Position numbers and translations under genes: made by a program. Shown in pieces: positions 26,793 through 35,600 of a stretch of DNA of 64,000 bases. The notes below the pieces were generated by a model that ran no database searches, was not told the DNA's origin, and was given only the letters and a program-made list of their open reading frames with translations. How positions within the stretch are numbered: the first letter of the stretch is position 1; every line of letters begins with the position of its first letter. Source of the DNA: Bacteroidales bacterium (lineage in GTDB: Bacteria; Bacteroidota; Bacteroidia; Bacteroidales; BM520); assembly GCA_016285515.1 (NCBI GenBank), contig JAEEQW010000011.1:1-64000 (forward strand). Reading direction: 5' to 3'.

Positions 26793-29063
26793 ATGAATAT
26801 ACCACAAGCCATAACAACTTCTTTTCTATTGCCTGACGGACAAGAGGTTACAATTGAAACTGCCAGACTGGCAAAACAAGCCAACGGTGCTGCTGTGGTT
26901 AAGGTCGGCAAAACTATGCTGTTGGCTACTGTTGTTGCAAAACAGGATGCGGCTGAAGATGTCGATTTTTTGCCTCTTACAGTTGATTACAGGGAAAAGT
27001 TTTATGCTGTCGGACGTTTTCCAGGCGGATTTTACAAACGTGAAACCAAGCCGTCTGATTATGAGGTCCTCACAGCACGTCTTGTTGACAGAGCCATCAG
27101 ACCGCTTTTTCCGGATGATTTCCATGCAGAAGTACAGGTACAAGTTACTTTGATTTCCGGTGACAGAGATGTTGCCCCGGATGCATACGCCGCTCTCGCA
27201 GCATCAGCAGCATTGTCAATTTCCGACATTCCTTTCCACGGCCCTATCTCAGAAGTGAGAGTCAGTCAGATTGACGGCAAGTTTGTCATCAACCCATCAA
27301 TTGCCGACCAGGAAAACGCAACTCTTGAATTCATGGTTGCAGCTGACATGAAAAATATAGTCATGGTTGAAGGTGAGGCCAAGGAAATCTCCGAAGACAC
27401 CATGATTGAATCGCTTAAGTTTGCACATGAAGCCATAAAGACTCAGTGTGAAGCAATAAGCAAGCTCGTCGAACTCGCAGGCAAAGAAAAATTCGAATAT
27501 TGTCACGAAACCAACGATGAAGAACTTCATAAATCCATGCAGGAATACTGCTACGGCAGATGCTATGATGTGGCCAAGTCACAGACAGCCAACAAAAAAC
27601 TGAGAACTCAGATGTTTGATGATGTGAAGACTTCATTTGAGGCAACGCTTACTGAGGAGGAACTCGAGGAAAAACAGCCGATGATAAATCGTTATTACGC
27701 TGAAATCCAGCGCAATGCCGTCAGAAATTTCGTTCTTGACACCAATTCACGAATTGATGGCAGACAACCTGATGAAATCAGACCGATATGGTGTATAACC
27801 GATTATCTGCCTGCCGCTCATGGTTCAGCTATTTTCACAAGAGGGGAAACCCAATCTCTCAGTGCCGTTACATTGGGCACCAAACTTGATGAACAGACTA
27901 TCGATGGTGCTATTTTTGAAAGAAGCGACAAATTTATTTTACACTATAATTTCCCTTCATTCGCAACTGGTGAAGTCAAGGCTGCCAAAAGCATAAGCCG
28001 TCGTGAAATAGGACATGGCAACCTTGCCCTCAGAGCCTTGAAAAATATGATTCCGGAGGATTGCCCTTATACGATACGTGTGGTTTCTGATATACTTGAA
28101 TCCAACGGTTCATCTTCAATGGCAACAGTTTGTGCAGGCACACTTGCACTCCTCGACTCTGGTGTCAAGATGAAGAAACCCGTATCCGGTATCGCAATGG
28201 GAATGATTTCCGATGAAAATCGTCACGTTGTTCTGTCGGACATACTCGGCGATGAAGACCACCTCGGTGATATGGACTTCAAGGTGACCGGTACCGCTGA
28301 CGGTATTACAGCATGTCAGATGGACCTTAAGATTGACGGTCTTCCATACGATGTGCTTGCTGCTGCACTGCAACAGGCAAAACAAGGCAGATTGCATATC
28401 CTTGATATTATCCACGAGACAATTCCTGCTCCTCGTGCCGACTACAAGGAATTCGTACCAAGAATTGATGTGATGACTATTGACAAAGAGTGCATCGGTG
28501 CAGTTATCGGACAAGGCGGTAAAGTTATTCAGGAAATTCAGAGCACAACTAACACAACCATCGTTATCGAAGAAGAAAACAATGTCGGTGTTGTTACAAT
28601 TTATGCTCCTGACCTTGATTCAATCAACAACGCAAAGCTGCAGATTGAGCGCATAATTGCCAAGCCTGAGATTGGAACCGTTTATCATGGTGTCGTTAAA
28701 TCAATACTTGAATTCGGGGCATTTGTGGAATTTCTTCCTAATAAAGACGGACTTCTGCATGTTTCTGAAATCGCTTGGGAAAGACTTGACGATGTTAATA
28801 AGGTACTGAAAGTCGGTGATGAAATAGATGTCAAACTTATCGAAATCGACGCTAAAACCGGAAAATACAGATTGTCAAGAAAAGCTTTGATTCCGAAACC
28901 TGAAGGTTATGTTGAACATGAAAAGAAAGAACGCAAACCTGGCAATAACAACAATATTAACCGTCAGAACGGAAATAACAAGAACAACAATAATAACCGA
29001 AACCATAACAACAACAATTTCCGAAACGGTAATCACAACAATAACAACCACCGTGACGAATAA
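26793..29063 (+). CDS. pnp: Polyribonucleotide nucleotidyltransferase with Asn-rich tail
   Basis: A 3'-5' phosphorolytic exoribonuclease of RNA turnover. The 756 residues hold two RNase PH domains (about 1-230 and 310-545) with the alpha linker between them, a KH domain (about 560-620, [15 protein letters not shown]) and an S1 domain (about 629-695, [19 protein letters not shown]). The second RNase PH core has [18 protein letters not shown]. After the S1 domain comes a low-complexity tail in which 24 of the last 40 residues are Asn, interspersed with Arg, Lys and His. That tail is probably disordered and may bind RNA. Ends at a strong terminator. Confidence 0.98.
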   Translation: MNIPQAITTSFLLPDGQEVTIETARLAKQANGAAVVKVGKTMLLATVVAKQDAAEDVDFLPLTVDYREKFYAVGRFPGGFYKRETKPSDYEVLTARLVDRAIRPLFPDDFHAEVQVQVTLISGDRDVAPDAYAALAASAALSISDIPFHGPISEVRVSQIDGKFVINPSIADQENATLEFMVAADMKNIVMVEGEAKEISEDTMIESLKFAHEAIKTQCEAISKLVELAGKEKFEYCHETNDEELHKSMQEYCYGRCYDVAKSQTANKKLRTQMFDDVKTSFEATLTEEELEEKQPMINRYYAEIQRNAVRNFVLDTNSRIDGRQPDEIRPIWCITDYLPAAHGSAIFTRGETQSLSAVTLGTKLDEQTIDGAIFERSDKFILHYNFPSFATGEVKAAKSISRREIGHGNLALRALKNMIPEDCPYTIRVVSDILESNGSSSMATVCAGTLALLDSGVKMKKPVSGIAMGMISDENRHVVLSDILGDEDHLGDMDFKVTGTADGITACQMDLKIDGLPYDVLAAALQQAKQGRLHILDIIHETIPAPRADYKEFVPRIDVMTIDKECIGAVIGQGGKVIQEIQSTTNTTIVIEEENNVGVVTIYAPDLDSINNAKLQIERIIAKPEIGTVYHGVVKSILEFGAFVEFLPNKDGLLHVSEIAWERLDDVNKVLKVGDEIDVKLIEIDAKTGKYRLSRKALIPKPEGYVEHEKKERKPGNNNNINRQNGNNKNNNNNRNHNNNNFRNGNHNNNNHRDE

Positions 29064-29077
29064 TTTAAATTAATACA

Positions 29078-29104
29078 AGGCGGCTCAATTAGCCGCCTTT
29101 TTTT
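29078..29104 (+). terminator. Rho-independent terminator of pnp
   Basis: AAGGCGGCT and AGCCGCCTT form a GC-rich stem with a CAATT loop, followed by a T run. It lies 15 bases after the pnp stop and just before galM. Confidence 0.95.
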
Positions 29105-29110
29105 ATTGCT

Positions 29111-30145
29111 ATGCACATTAAAATAGAAGAAAATCTTGCACTAATCAACAATAGGCAAGTAAACAGATATACTCTGACAAACAATAACGGACTATCCGTC
29201 TCAATTCTTAATTTGGGTGGAATCATCAATGCGTTGAGAATCCCCGGATCTGATGGTCTAAACGACAACATAGTACTTGGGTTTGATGATGTTGGATTGT
29301 ACGATTGTAAAGAATATCGTGACAATTATCCATATTGGGGGGCAATCTGCGGACGAGTTGCAAACAGAATTGGCAATGGCACATTCTGTTTGGACGGAGT
29401 AAAATATAATCTCAACAGAAACAATAACGGCAGTCATCTCCACGGAGGAAATGAAGGATTTGACAGAAAATTTTGGAATGTTAAAGTCATTTCCGGAGAC
29501 ACATTTGCCACACTGCATCTCTCCTATTTTTCACCAGATGGTGAAGAGTTCTACCCCGGCAATCTGAATGTCGGGATTGACTACACATTAAATGATGATG
29601 ACACTTTTGTCATAGATTATACGGCAGAAACTGACAAGGCAACTCCTGTAAATTTAACCAATCACACATATTTCAATTTATCGGGTGACAAAAAAGACAT
29701 TTCCGACATGACAATACAGGTGTATGCCTCAAGATTCACTCCTTTGAATCCACTTCTTGTTCCTACAGGAGAAATTGCGCTCTTGGATGGAAGACCAAAT
29801 GACCTTCGTGATGCCACAAAATTTAAAGACGGATTCAAACGACTTGCAGAAGGATATGACTATAACTATATTCTTGATGATGAATCTTTTGTAAAGAAGG
29901 CTGCCACGATCAGGGATGAAGGTACTAACAGAGAAATCAATGTATATACCACGCAGCCTGCAGTTCAGGTTTACTCCGGATATTATATTCCTGAAATCAA
30001 TGGGGAATTCGGCAAATATTCAGGTGTAGCCATTGAAACGCAATATTACCCTGATTCTGTTAACGAACCGAAATTTCCGAATACAATTCTAAGACCTGGG
30101 GAAATTTACAGAGAAACCACAATATGGGAAATAATCTATAATTGA
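29111..30145 (+). CDS. galM: Aldose 1-epimerase (galactose mutarotase)
   Basis: Interconverts alpha and beta anomers of galactose and other hexoses. 344 residues. Conserved motifs include GRVANRIGNGTF, NNNGSHLHGGNEGFDRKFW with a catalytic-region His, NLTNHTYFNLSG with the second His, and AIETQYYPDSVNEP containing the catalytic Glu. No signal peptide, so cytoplasmic. It begins 7 bases after the pnp terminator; no clear promoter was seen, so expression may rely on read-through. No other galactose genes are adjacent. Confidence 0.95.
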   Translation: MHIKIEENLALINNRQVNRYTLTNNNGLSVSILNLGGIINALRIPGSDGLNDNIVLGFDDVGLYDCKEYRDNYPYWGAICGRVANRIGNGTFCLDGVKYNLNRNNNGSHLHGGNEGFDRKFWNVKVISGDTFATLHLSYFSPDGEEFYPGNLNVGIDYTLNDDDTFVIDYTAETDKATPVNLTNHTYFNLSGDKKDISDMTIQVYASRFTPLNPLLVPTGEIALLDGRPNDLRDATKFKDGFKRLAEGYDYNYILDDESFVKKAATIRDEGTNREINVYTTQPAVQVYSGYYIPEINGEFGKYSGVAIETQYYPDSVNEPKFPNTILRPGEIYRETTIWEIIYN

Positions 30146-30158
30146 TTTGCCTGCAACA

Positions 30159-30206
30159 TTGTAGAGACGCGATTCATCGCGTCTCTACAATTCATCGCGT
30201 CTCAAA
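30159..30206. repeat. Perfect 15-bp-arm palindrome plus a direct half-copy
   Basis: TTGTAGAGACGCGAT and ATCGCGTCTCTACAA form a perfect inverted repeat around a TC centre (30159-30190). It is followed directly by TTCATCGCGTCTC, a second copy of one arm. There is no T-run, so it is not a standard terminator. It lies between the converging galM and BspA/dockerin genes. Short GC-rich palindromes of this kind resemble dispersed REP-type elements. Confidence 0.85.
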
Positions 30207-30231
30207 GCAGTTAATCTGTTTCAATTACATT

Positions 30232-31434
30232 TTAATTATCAGGATAATTATTTTGAATAATCATCATAATAGCCTGGATATCACCAATATCTATTACTCC
30301 ATCCAGATTAGCATCTGCGTTACTCACATTGAATATAGGCAAATTGTATTCATACAGATAAGCTGCAACAGCTTGGACATCAGCGACATTGACTACATGG
30401 TCATTGTTCGCATCACCTAAAACACCAGGTAATCTGAAGTTAGCAACGAGGTTGCGGTCTTCAATAACGACAAATGAAAACGTTGCATCTGTTGAAACCA
30501 CTGTTTCATCTTCTGTCCAATATAAGAATGTGTAGCCCTCGTTAGCTATGGCTGTCAAGGTGCAGGTGGTACCCATTTCGTAGGTGCCCGTCCCTGTCAC
30601 TGTGCCGCTGTTGGCTGGTGCGGCCACAGCCGTAATTTCCTTAACCTCGCAGCATTCGAAAATGTTGTTGAACACGTACCAACCCTCGGCGTTTTGGTAG
30701 TCGCTCAACGAGCCACAAGGCACGTAAACTGGGATGAATTGGTCAATGCTATGAAAGGCACCTTCACCTACGATTGGCGGCACCTCAGCATGACTTATAA
30801 TTAGGGAGAATGCCGCAAATTGGAACATGTTGGCTGGGATGCGCTCCACATTCTCGCCGATGATGAGTTGACCGGTACAGTAAAAAAACGCGGACCAAGA
30901 TATGTCAGCACAGTCAGTCATATTATACTCCACAGAGGAAAAAGCGCATTCGCTGAAGGCATCACCGCCGATGTAAGTCACAGAATTGGGGATAACCAAG
31001 TTTCCATTGAATCCAGAGCAATAGTAGAAGGCGCTACCGCCTATTGTGGTCACGGAATTAGGGATAACCAAGTTACCAGTGAATCCATTGCAGTAGCAGA
31101 AGGCACAGTCGCTTATTGTGGTCACGGAATTGGGGATGACCAAGTTCCCATTGAATCCAAAGCAGGCGCCGAAGGCCCATTCGCCTATTGTGGTCACGGA
31201 GTAAGTCAATTCGTTGTAAGTAACCATTTCAGGAATCACAAGTTCGCCAGTGGCCTCCGTGCCATCCACGTGGCCGTTTACGGTTACGGTTGTTCCGTCA
31301 TCATTTACGGAGTAGTTGAGGTAGCCCATAGTGAAACTTTGGGCAAAAGCTTTCGTCATCCCCACTGCACTCAACAGCAGGACAAACAGGACGGCGCTCA
31401 CTGACCCTTTAAGTTGTAAAGTGTTTGATTTCAT
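30232..31434 (-). CDS. BspA-like leucine-rich-repeat surface protein ending in a dockerin
   Basis: A predicted secreted protein of 400 residues. A signal peptide (1-32, ending KAFAQ) is followed by four to five BspA-type LRR_5 repeats (NLVIPNSVTTIGGSAFYYC and relatives, 23-24 residues each). Next come the linker PVYVPCGSLSDYQNAEGW, one InlB-B-like repeat (GTVTGTGTYEMGTTCTLTA to NF), and a type I dockerin with two Ca-binding loops: DANNDHVVNVAD and DANLDGVIDIGD. It stops right after the dockerin (NNYPDN). Unlike its large neighbour it has no T9SS sorting domain. Its 3' flank (TTAAAATGTAATTGA) matches the last bases of that neighbour's gene, which suggests the sorting domain was lost by deletion. 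BspA-like proteins are typically adhesins. Confidence 0.88.
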   Translation of the reverse strand: MKSNTLQLKGSVSAVLFVLLLSAVGMTKAFAQSFTMGYLNYSVNDDGTTVTVNGHVDGTEATGELVIPEMVTYNELTYSVTTIGEWAFGACFGFNGNLVIPNSVTTISDCAFCYCNGFTGNLVIPNSVTTIGGSAFYYCSGFNGNLVIPNSVTYIGGDAFSECAFSSVEYNMTDCADISWSAFFYCTGQLIIGENVERIPANMFQFAAFSLIISHAEVPPIVGEGAFHSIDQFIPVYVPCGSLSDYQNAEGWYVFNNIFECCEVKEITAVAAPANSGTVTGTGTYEMGTTCTLTAIANEGYTFLYWTEDETVVSTDATFSFVVIEDRNLVANFRLPGVLGDANNDHVVNVADVQAVAAYLYEYNLPIFNVSNADANLDGVIDIGDIQAIMMIIQNNYPDN

Positions 31435-31550
31435 TTTATAGTTATTTTAAGATTGTGTTTTTCTCTATGGGACTTCTATTTTTATTCTTTTCCCGTCATA
31501 CCTCCAGACCTCGCGAAGTCCGTTAAACAAAATCTGAAAATACAACATGG

Positions 31551-31558
31551 CAAAGTTA
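31551..31558 (-). promoter_or_regulatory. TAnnTTTG -7 promoter element for BspA/dockerin gene
   Basis: TAACTTTG on the minus strand, 117 bases upstream of the start codon at 31434, giving a fairly long leader. Confidence 0.5.
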
Positions 31559-31647
31559 CATGTTTTTTTTTATTATCAGGTGTTTGTTGCAATTATTTTT
31601 GGGGTTTATGGGGGGGTAACATATTGATAATCAATGTATTGTAAATT

Positions 31648-31899
31648 TCAGTTCATCCCTAATCGACTAATTTGCTCATATCTCAACATGTTGTAAACCA
31701 GACATGTGAAGATAATTTGGGCTGAATTTCGGAGAAATCCGACCGACTGACTGCGCATCCCGTGCATGTTCCCCTCCATATACACGAACACATGTTCCAC
31801 CTGTGCCCGAGTCTAAGCTTGTTCTCCTCGTGGCTGTTACGCTGGCGCGGCACCTCCACGAAGCTGCCATCAATGATAATCCCCTTTAGCGTGATTTTT
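31648..31899 (-). pseudogene. IS5-family transposase remnant, internally deleted and frameshifted
   Basis: On the minus strand one frame reads GIIIDGSFVEVPRQRNSHEE (DDE-type catalytic Asp region of IS5-family transposases). A second frame continues RAQVEHVFVYMEGNMHG and ends LVYNMLRYEQISRLGMN with a TGA stop at 31648-31650, the C-terminus of the same family. The central part between these blocks is missing, and the join is out of frame. No terminal inverted repeats were recognised. It is a dead fragment lying between the two dockerin-encoding loci. Confidence 0.8.
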
Positions 31900-32003
31900 A
31901 ACTATAACTAATTGTGTTCCAGTTAGAAATATTTATAAGTCGCCAATAAAAAATGTGGGGTTACTCTTTTCAGTTGATTAAAGGGAGTCCTTTGACTGTC
32001 TCA

Positions 32004-32546
32004 TCATCTTTTTTTGCTGAAAATAAGATTAATGATGGCAACAATATCCAGAGCATTGACAACTCCGTCTCCGTTTATATCGGCATCGTCAAAGACAAAT
32101 TCTTCAGGGAGTGCTCCAAAGATATAATTGACGATGATGACGATGTCAAGTGCATTCACAGTATCATCGCCATTGGCATCACCAGGCAAGCCGACTTCAG
32201 CTTCAAAGTTGGCCACATAGCTTGCGTCTTCGGTCACAGTGAAACTAAAGGTCGGGTTGGTCGAGACGACTATATTGTTCTTTGTCCAATTAACAAATAT
32301 GTAACCATCATTAGCTGTAGCAGTCAAGGTACAGGTTATACCAATTTCGTATGTGCCTGCACCGGTCACAGTGCCACTGTTGGCTGGGTTGACCGTAGCC
32401 ATAATCACGATACAACTGTCGAAAATGTTAGGGAACTCGTTCCACCCCTCGGCGTTTTGGTAGTCGCTCATCGAACCGCAAGGCACATAAACGTGGATGC
32501 TGTGGTCAATGCCATAAAAGGCATCGGCACCTACGGTTGGCGGCAT
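32004..32546 (-). pseudogene. 5'-truncated BspA/dockerin gene fragment
   Basis: The reading frame of about 180 codons lacks a signal peptide and all leucine-rich repeats. It starts abruptly inside a segment homologous to the intact paralogue (VGADAFYGIDHSIHVYVPCG versus VGEGAFHSIDQFIPVYVPCG). It keeps one InlB-B-like repeat (GTVTGAGTYEIGITCTLTAT to NF) and a complete dockerin (DANGDDTVNALD and DINGDGVVNALD), ending FSKKR with no T9SS domain. An in-frame stop lies 12 bases before the first ATG. It sits just beyond the giant gene's terminator in the same direction. Without an export signal it is most likely a decaying remnant. Confidence 0.8.
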
Positions 32547-32576
32547 TTTAACCGGATTTTATGGAATGTCGGGCGC

Positions 32577-32614
32577 AAAAAAAACAGGGTGACCGTTGGG
32601 CCACCCTGTTTCGT
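32577..32614 (-). terminator. Rho-independent terminator of the giant repeat-protein gene
   Basis: On the minus strand AACAGGGTG and CACCCTGTT form a stem with a ten-base loop, followed by eight T. It lies about 25 bases after the stop at 32636. Confidence 0.92.
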
Positions 32615-32635
32615 TATTAATGCAGTTAATGTCAA

Positions 32636-35600
32636 TTACATTTTAACCACATTCTTGACTATTACAGAACTGCCTGTGATGATGCGTACCAAGTAAGTAC
32701 CCTTCTCAAAACCGTTCATGTTAATATTAGCTGATGAACCGTTAATGTCAGCATAACGTGCCACAATCTGACCCATCATGTTCGAAATCACTATCTCGCT
32801 CATGTTTTCAGCTTCAATAGTAATCATGCCGTGAGTAGGATTAGGATAAACATTAGCTGTCACAGTCTCTTCGCCAATGCCAAGTGGATCGCCTTCAATG
32901 CCATCTACTGTTGCAGCTGTTGGTGTTGAGAAAATCATCTGTTCAATTGTTCCGTCAGCAATATTCAGAATAGCATATTTACCTGGTTTAACAGTCTTGC
33001 CATCGAGGCTGTACGCCAAGAGCATATAACTGTCAGTACCTTGTACTCTGTCAATTACAGTTGAGAAACCATCAAACACATCGGTATTGGCTATTTCTAT
33101 AGGAGCGTCAACCATTATCTGCATAGCTGAAAGTTCTTCTGTCAGTGAGATGTTAAGTACACCGTTCTCTATTGTATAGATAACAGGTTTGCCACCCATT
33201 GATTTATCAGGTTGATTATTTTGAATAATCAACAGAATAGCCTGGATATCACCAATATTTATTACACCATCCTGATTAGCATCTGCGTTAATCACATTAA
33301 ATGTAGGTAAATAGTATCCATACAGATAAGAAGCAACAGCCTGAACATCAGCGACGTTGACTACATTGTCTTCATTCACATCACCTAAAATACCAGGTAA
33401 TATAAAGTTAGCTACGAGGTCATGGTCATCTGTAATTGCGAAAGTGTATGAAGCATCTGTAGAAACTTCTATATCACCTTCTGTCCAATTGACAAACACA
33501 TAAGAATCATTAGCAATTGCAGTAACTGTCACTAATGTGCCTTCCTCGTAAGTGCCTTCGCCTGTAACGATACCGCCTTCAGCTGGATTTGCAGTCAAAG
33601 TAACAGTATAATAATTGATAATTACTTCCTCGAAGTTTGCAACCAAATCGCGGTCTGACATAACTGTGAATGTATAAGAAGCATCCTCTGAAACTACAGC
33701 ATTGCCTTCGGTCCAGTATGTGAAAATGTAACCGTCATTAGCAGTTGCTGTAACTGTTAATAATGTACCTTCCTCGTAAGTGCCTTCGCCTTCAACTGTA
33801 CCGCCTTCAACTGGATTTGCAGTCAAAGTGACAGTATAATAATTGATAATTACTTCCTCGAAGTTTGCAACTAAGTCGCGGTCTGCAGTAACTGTGAATG
33901 TATAAGAAGCATCCTCTGAAACTACAGCATTGCCTTCGGTCCAGTATGTGAAAATGTAACCGTCATTAGCAGTTGCAGTAACTGTTAATAATGTACCTTC
34001 CTCGTAAGTGCCTTCGCCTTCAACTGTACCGCCTTCAACTGGATTTGCAGTCAAAGTAACAGTATAATAATTGATAATTACTTCTTCGAAGTTTGCAACT
34101 AAATCACGGTCTTCAGTGAGTGTGAAAGTATAATAAGCATCCTCAGAAACTATTGCATCACCTTCTGTCCAGTATGTGAAATAGTAACCGTCATTAGCAG
34201 TTGCAACAACTGTTACTTCGGTGCCTTCTTCGTATGTGCCTTCGCCTGTAACTTCACCGCCTTCAGCTGGATTTGCTGTCAAAGTTACTGTAAAATAATT
34301 AACAATTTCTTCTTCGAAGTTTGCAACTAAATCACGGTCTGCTGTAACTGTGAATGTATAAGAAGCATCTTCAGAAACAACAGCATTGCCTTCTGTCCAG
34401 TATGTGAAATAGTAACCGTCATTAGCAGTTGCAACAACTGTTACTTCAGTGCCTTCTTCGTATGTGCCTTCGCCTGCAACTTCACCGCCTTCAGCTGGAT
34501 TTGCAACAACAGTGACTTCGTAATAAACAATTACTTCTTCGAAGTTAGCAACGAAATCATGGTCTTCGTTGATGATAAAAGTATAAGATGCTTCTGTGGA
34601 AACTATTTCATCTCCTTCAGTCCAGAAAGCAAATGTGTAACCGTCATTAGCTGAAGCTTCAATAGTTACTTCAGTGCCTTCTTCGTATGTGCCTTCGCCT
34701 GCAACTTCACCGCCTTCAGCTGGATTTGCAGTCAAAGTGACTGTGTAATATACAATTTCTTCCTCGAAGTTTGCAACCAAATCACGGTCTGTAGTAATTG
34801 TGAATGTATAAGAAGCATCCTCTGAAACAACAGCATTGCCTTCTGTCCAGTATGTGAAAATGTAACCGTCATTAGCAGTTGCTGTAACTGTTACTGTTGT
34901 ACCTTCCTCGAATATGCCTTCGCCTTCAACTGTACCGCCTTCAGCTGGATTTGCAGTCAAAGTGACAGTATAATAATTAATAATTATTTCTTCGAAGTTA
35001 GCGATGAAATCATGGTCTTCGGTGATTGTGAAAGTATATGATGCATCTGTAGAAACTATTGCATCACCTTCGGTCCAGTATGCAAATGTGTAACCAGCAT
35101 TAGCATAAGCTTCAATAGTTACTGATGTGCCATGGATGTAAGTGCCTTCGCCTGTAACTGTACCACCATCAACAGGATTTGCAGTTACTGTAACATCGTA
35201 AGTGTTTATTGGGAAATGAGCGATGAAATCATGGTCTTCGGTGATTGTGAATGTATAAGAAGCATCCTCTGAAACTATTGCGTCACCTTCGGTCCAGTAT
35301 GCAAATGTGTAACCATCATTAGCTGATGCTTCAATAGTTACTGATGTGCCTTCCTCGAATGTGCCTTCGCCTGTAACGATACCGCCTTCAGATGGATTTG
35401 CAGTCAAAATGACAGTATAATAATTGATAATTACTTCATCGAAGTTAGCGATGAAATCATGGTCTTCAGTGATTGTGAAAGTATAAGAAGCATTCTCTGA
35501 AACTATTGCATCACCTTCGGTCCAGTATGCAAATGTGTAGCCGTCATTAGCTGAAGCTTCAATAGTTACTGATGTGCCGTAGTCGTAAGTGCCTGCACCT

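Noticed and set aside
30820-31404. Long open frame of 194 codons opposite the BspA/dockerin gene
   Set aside because: It mirrors the repeat structure of the real gene on the other strand and has no family features.
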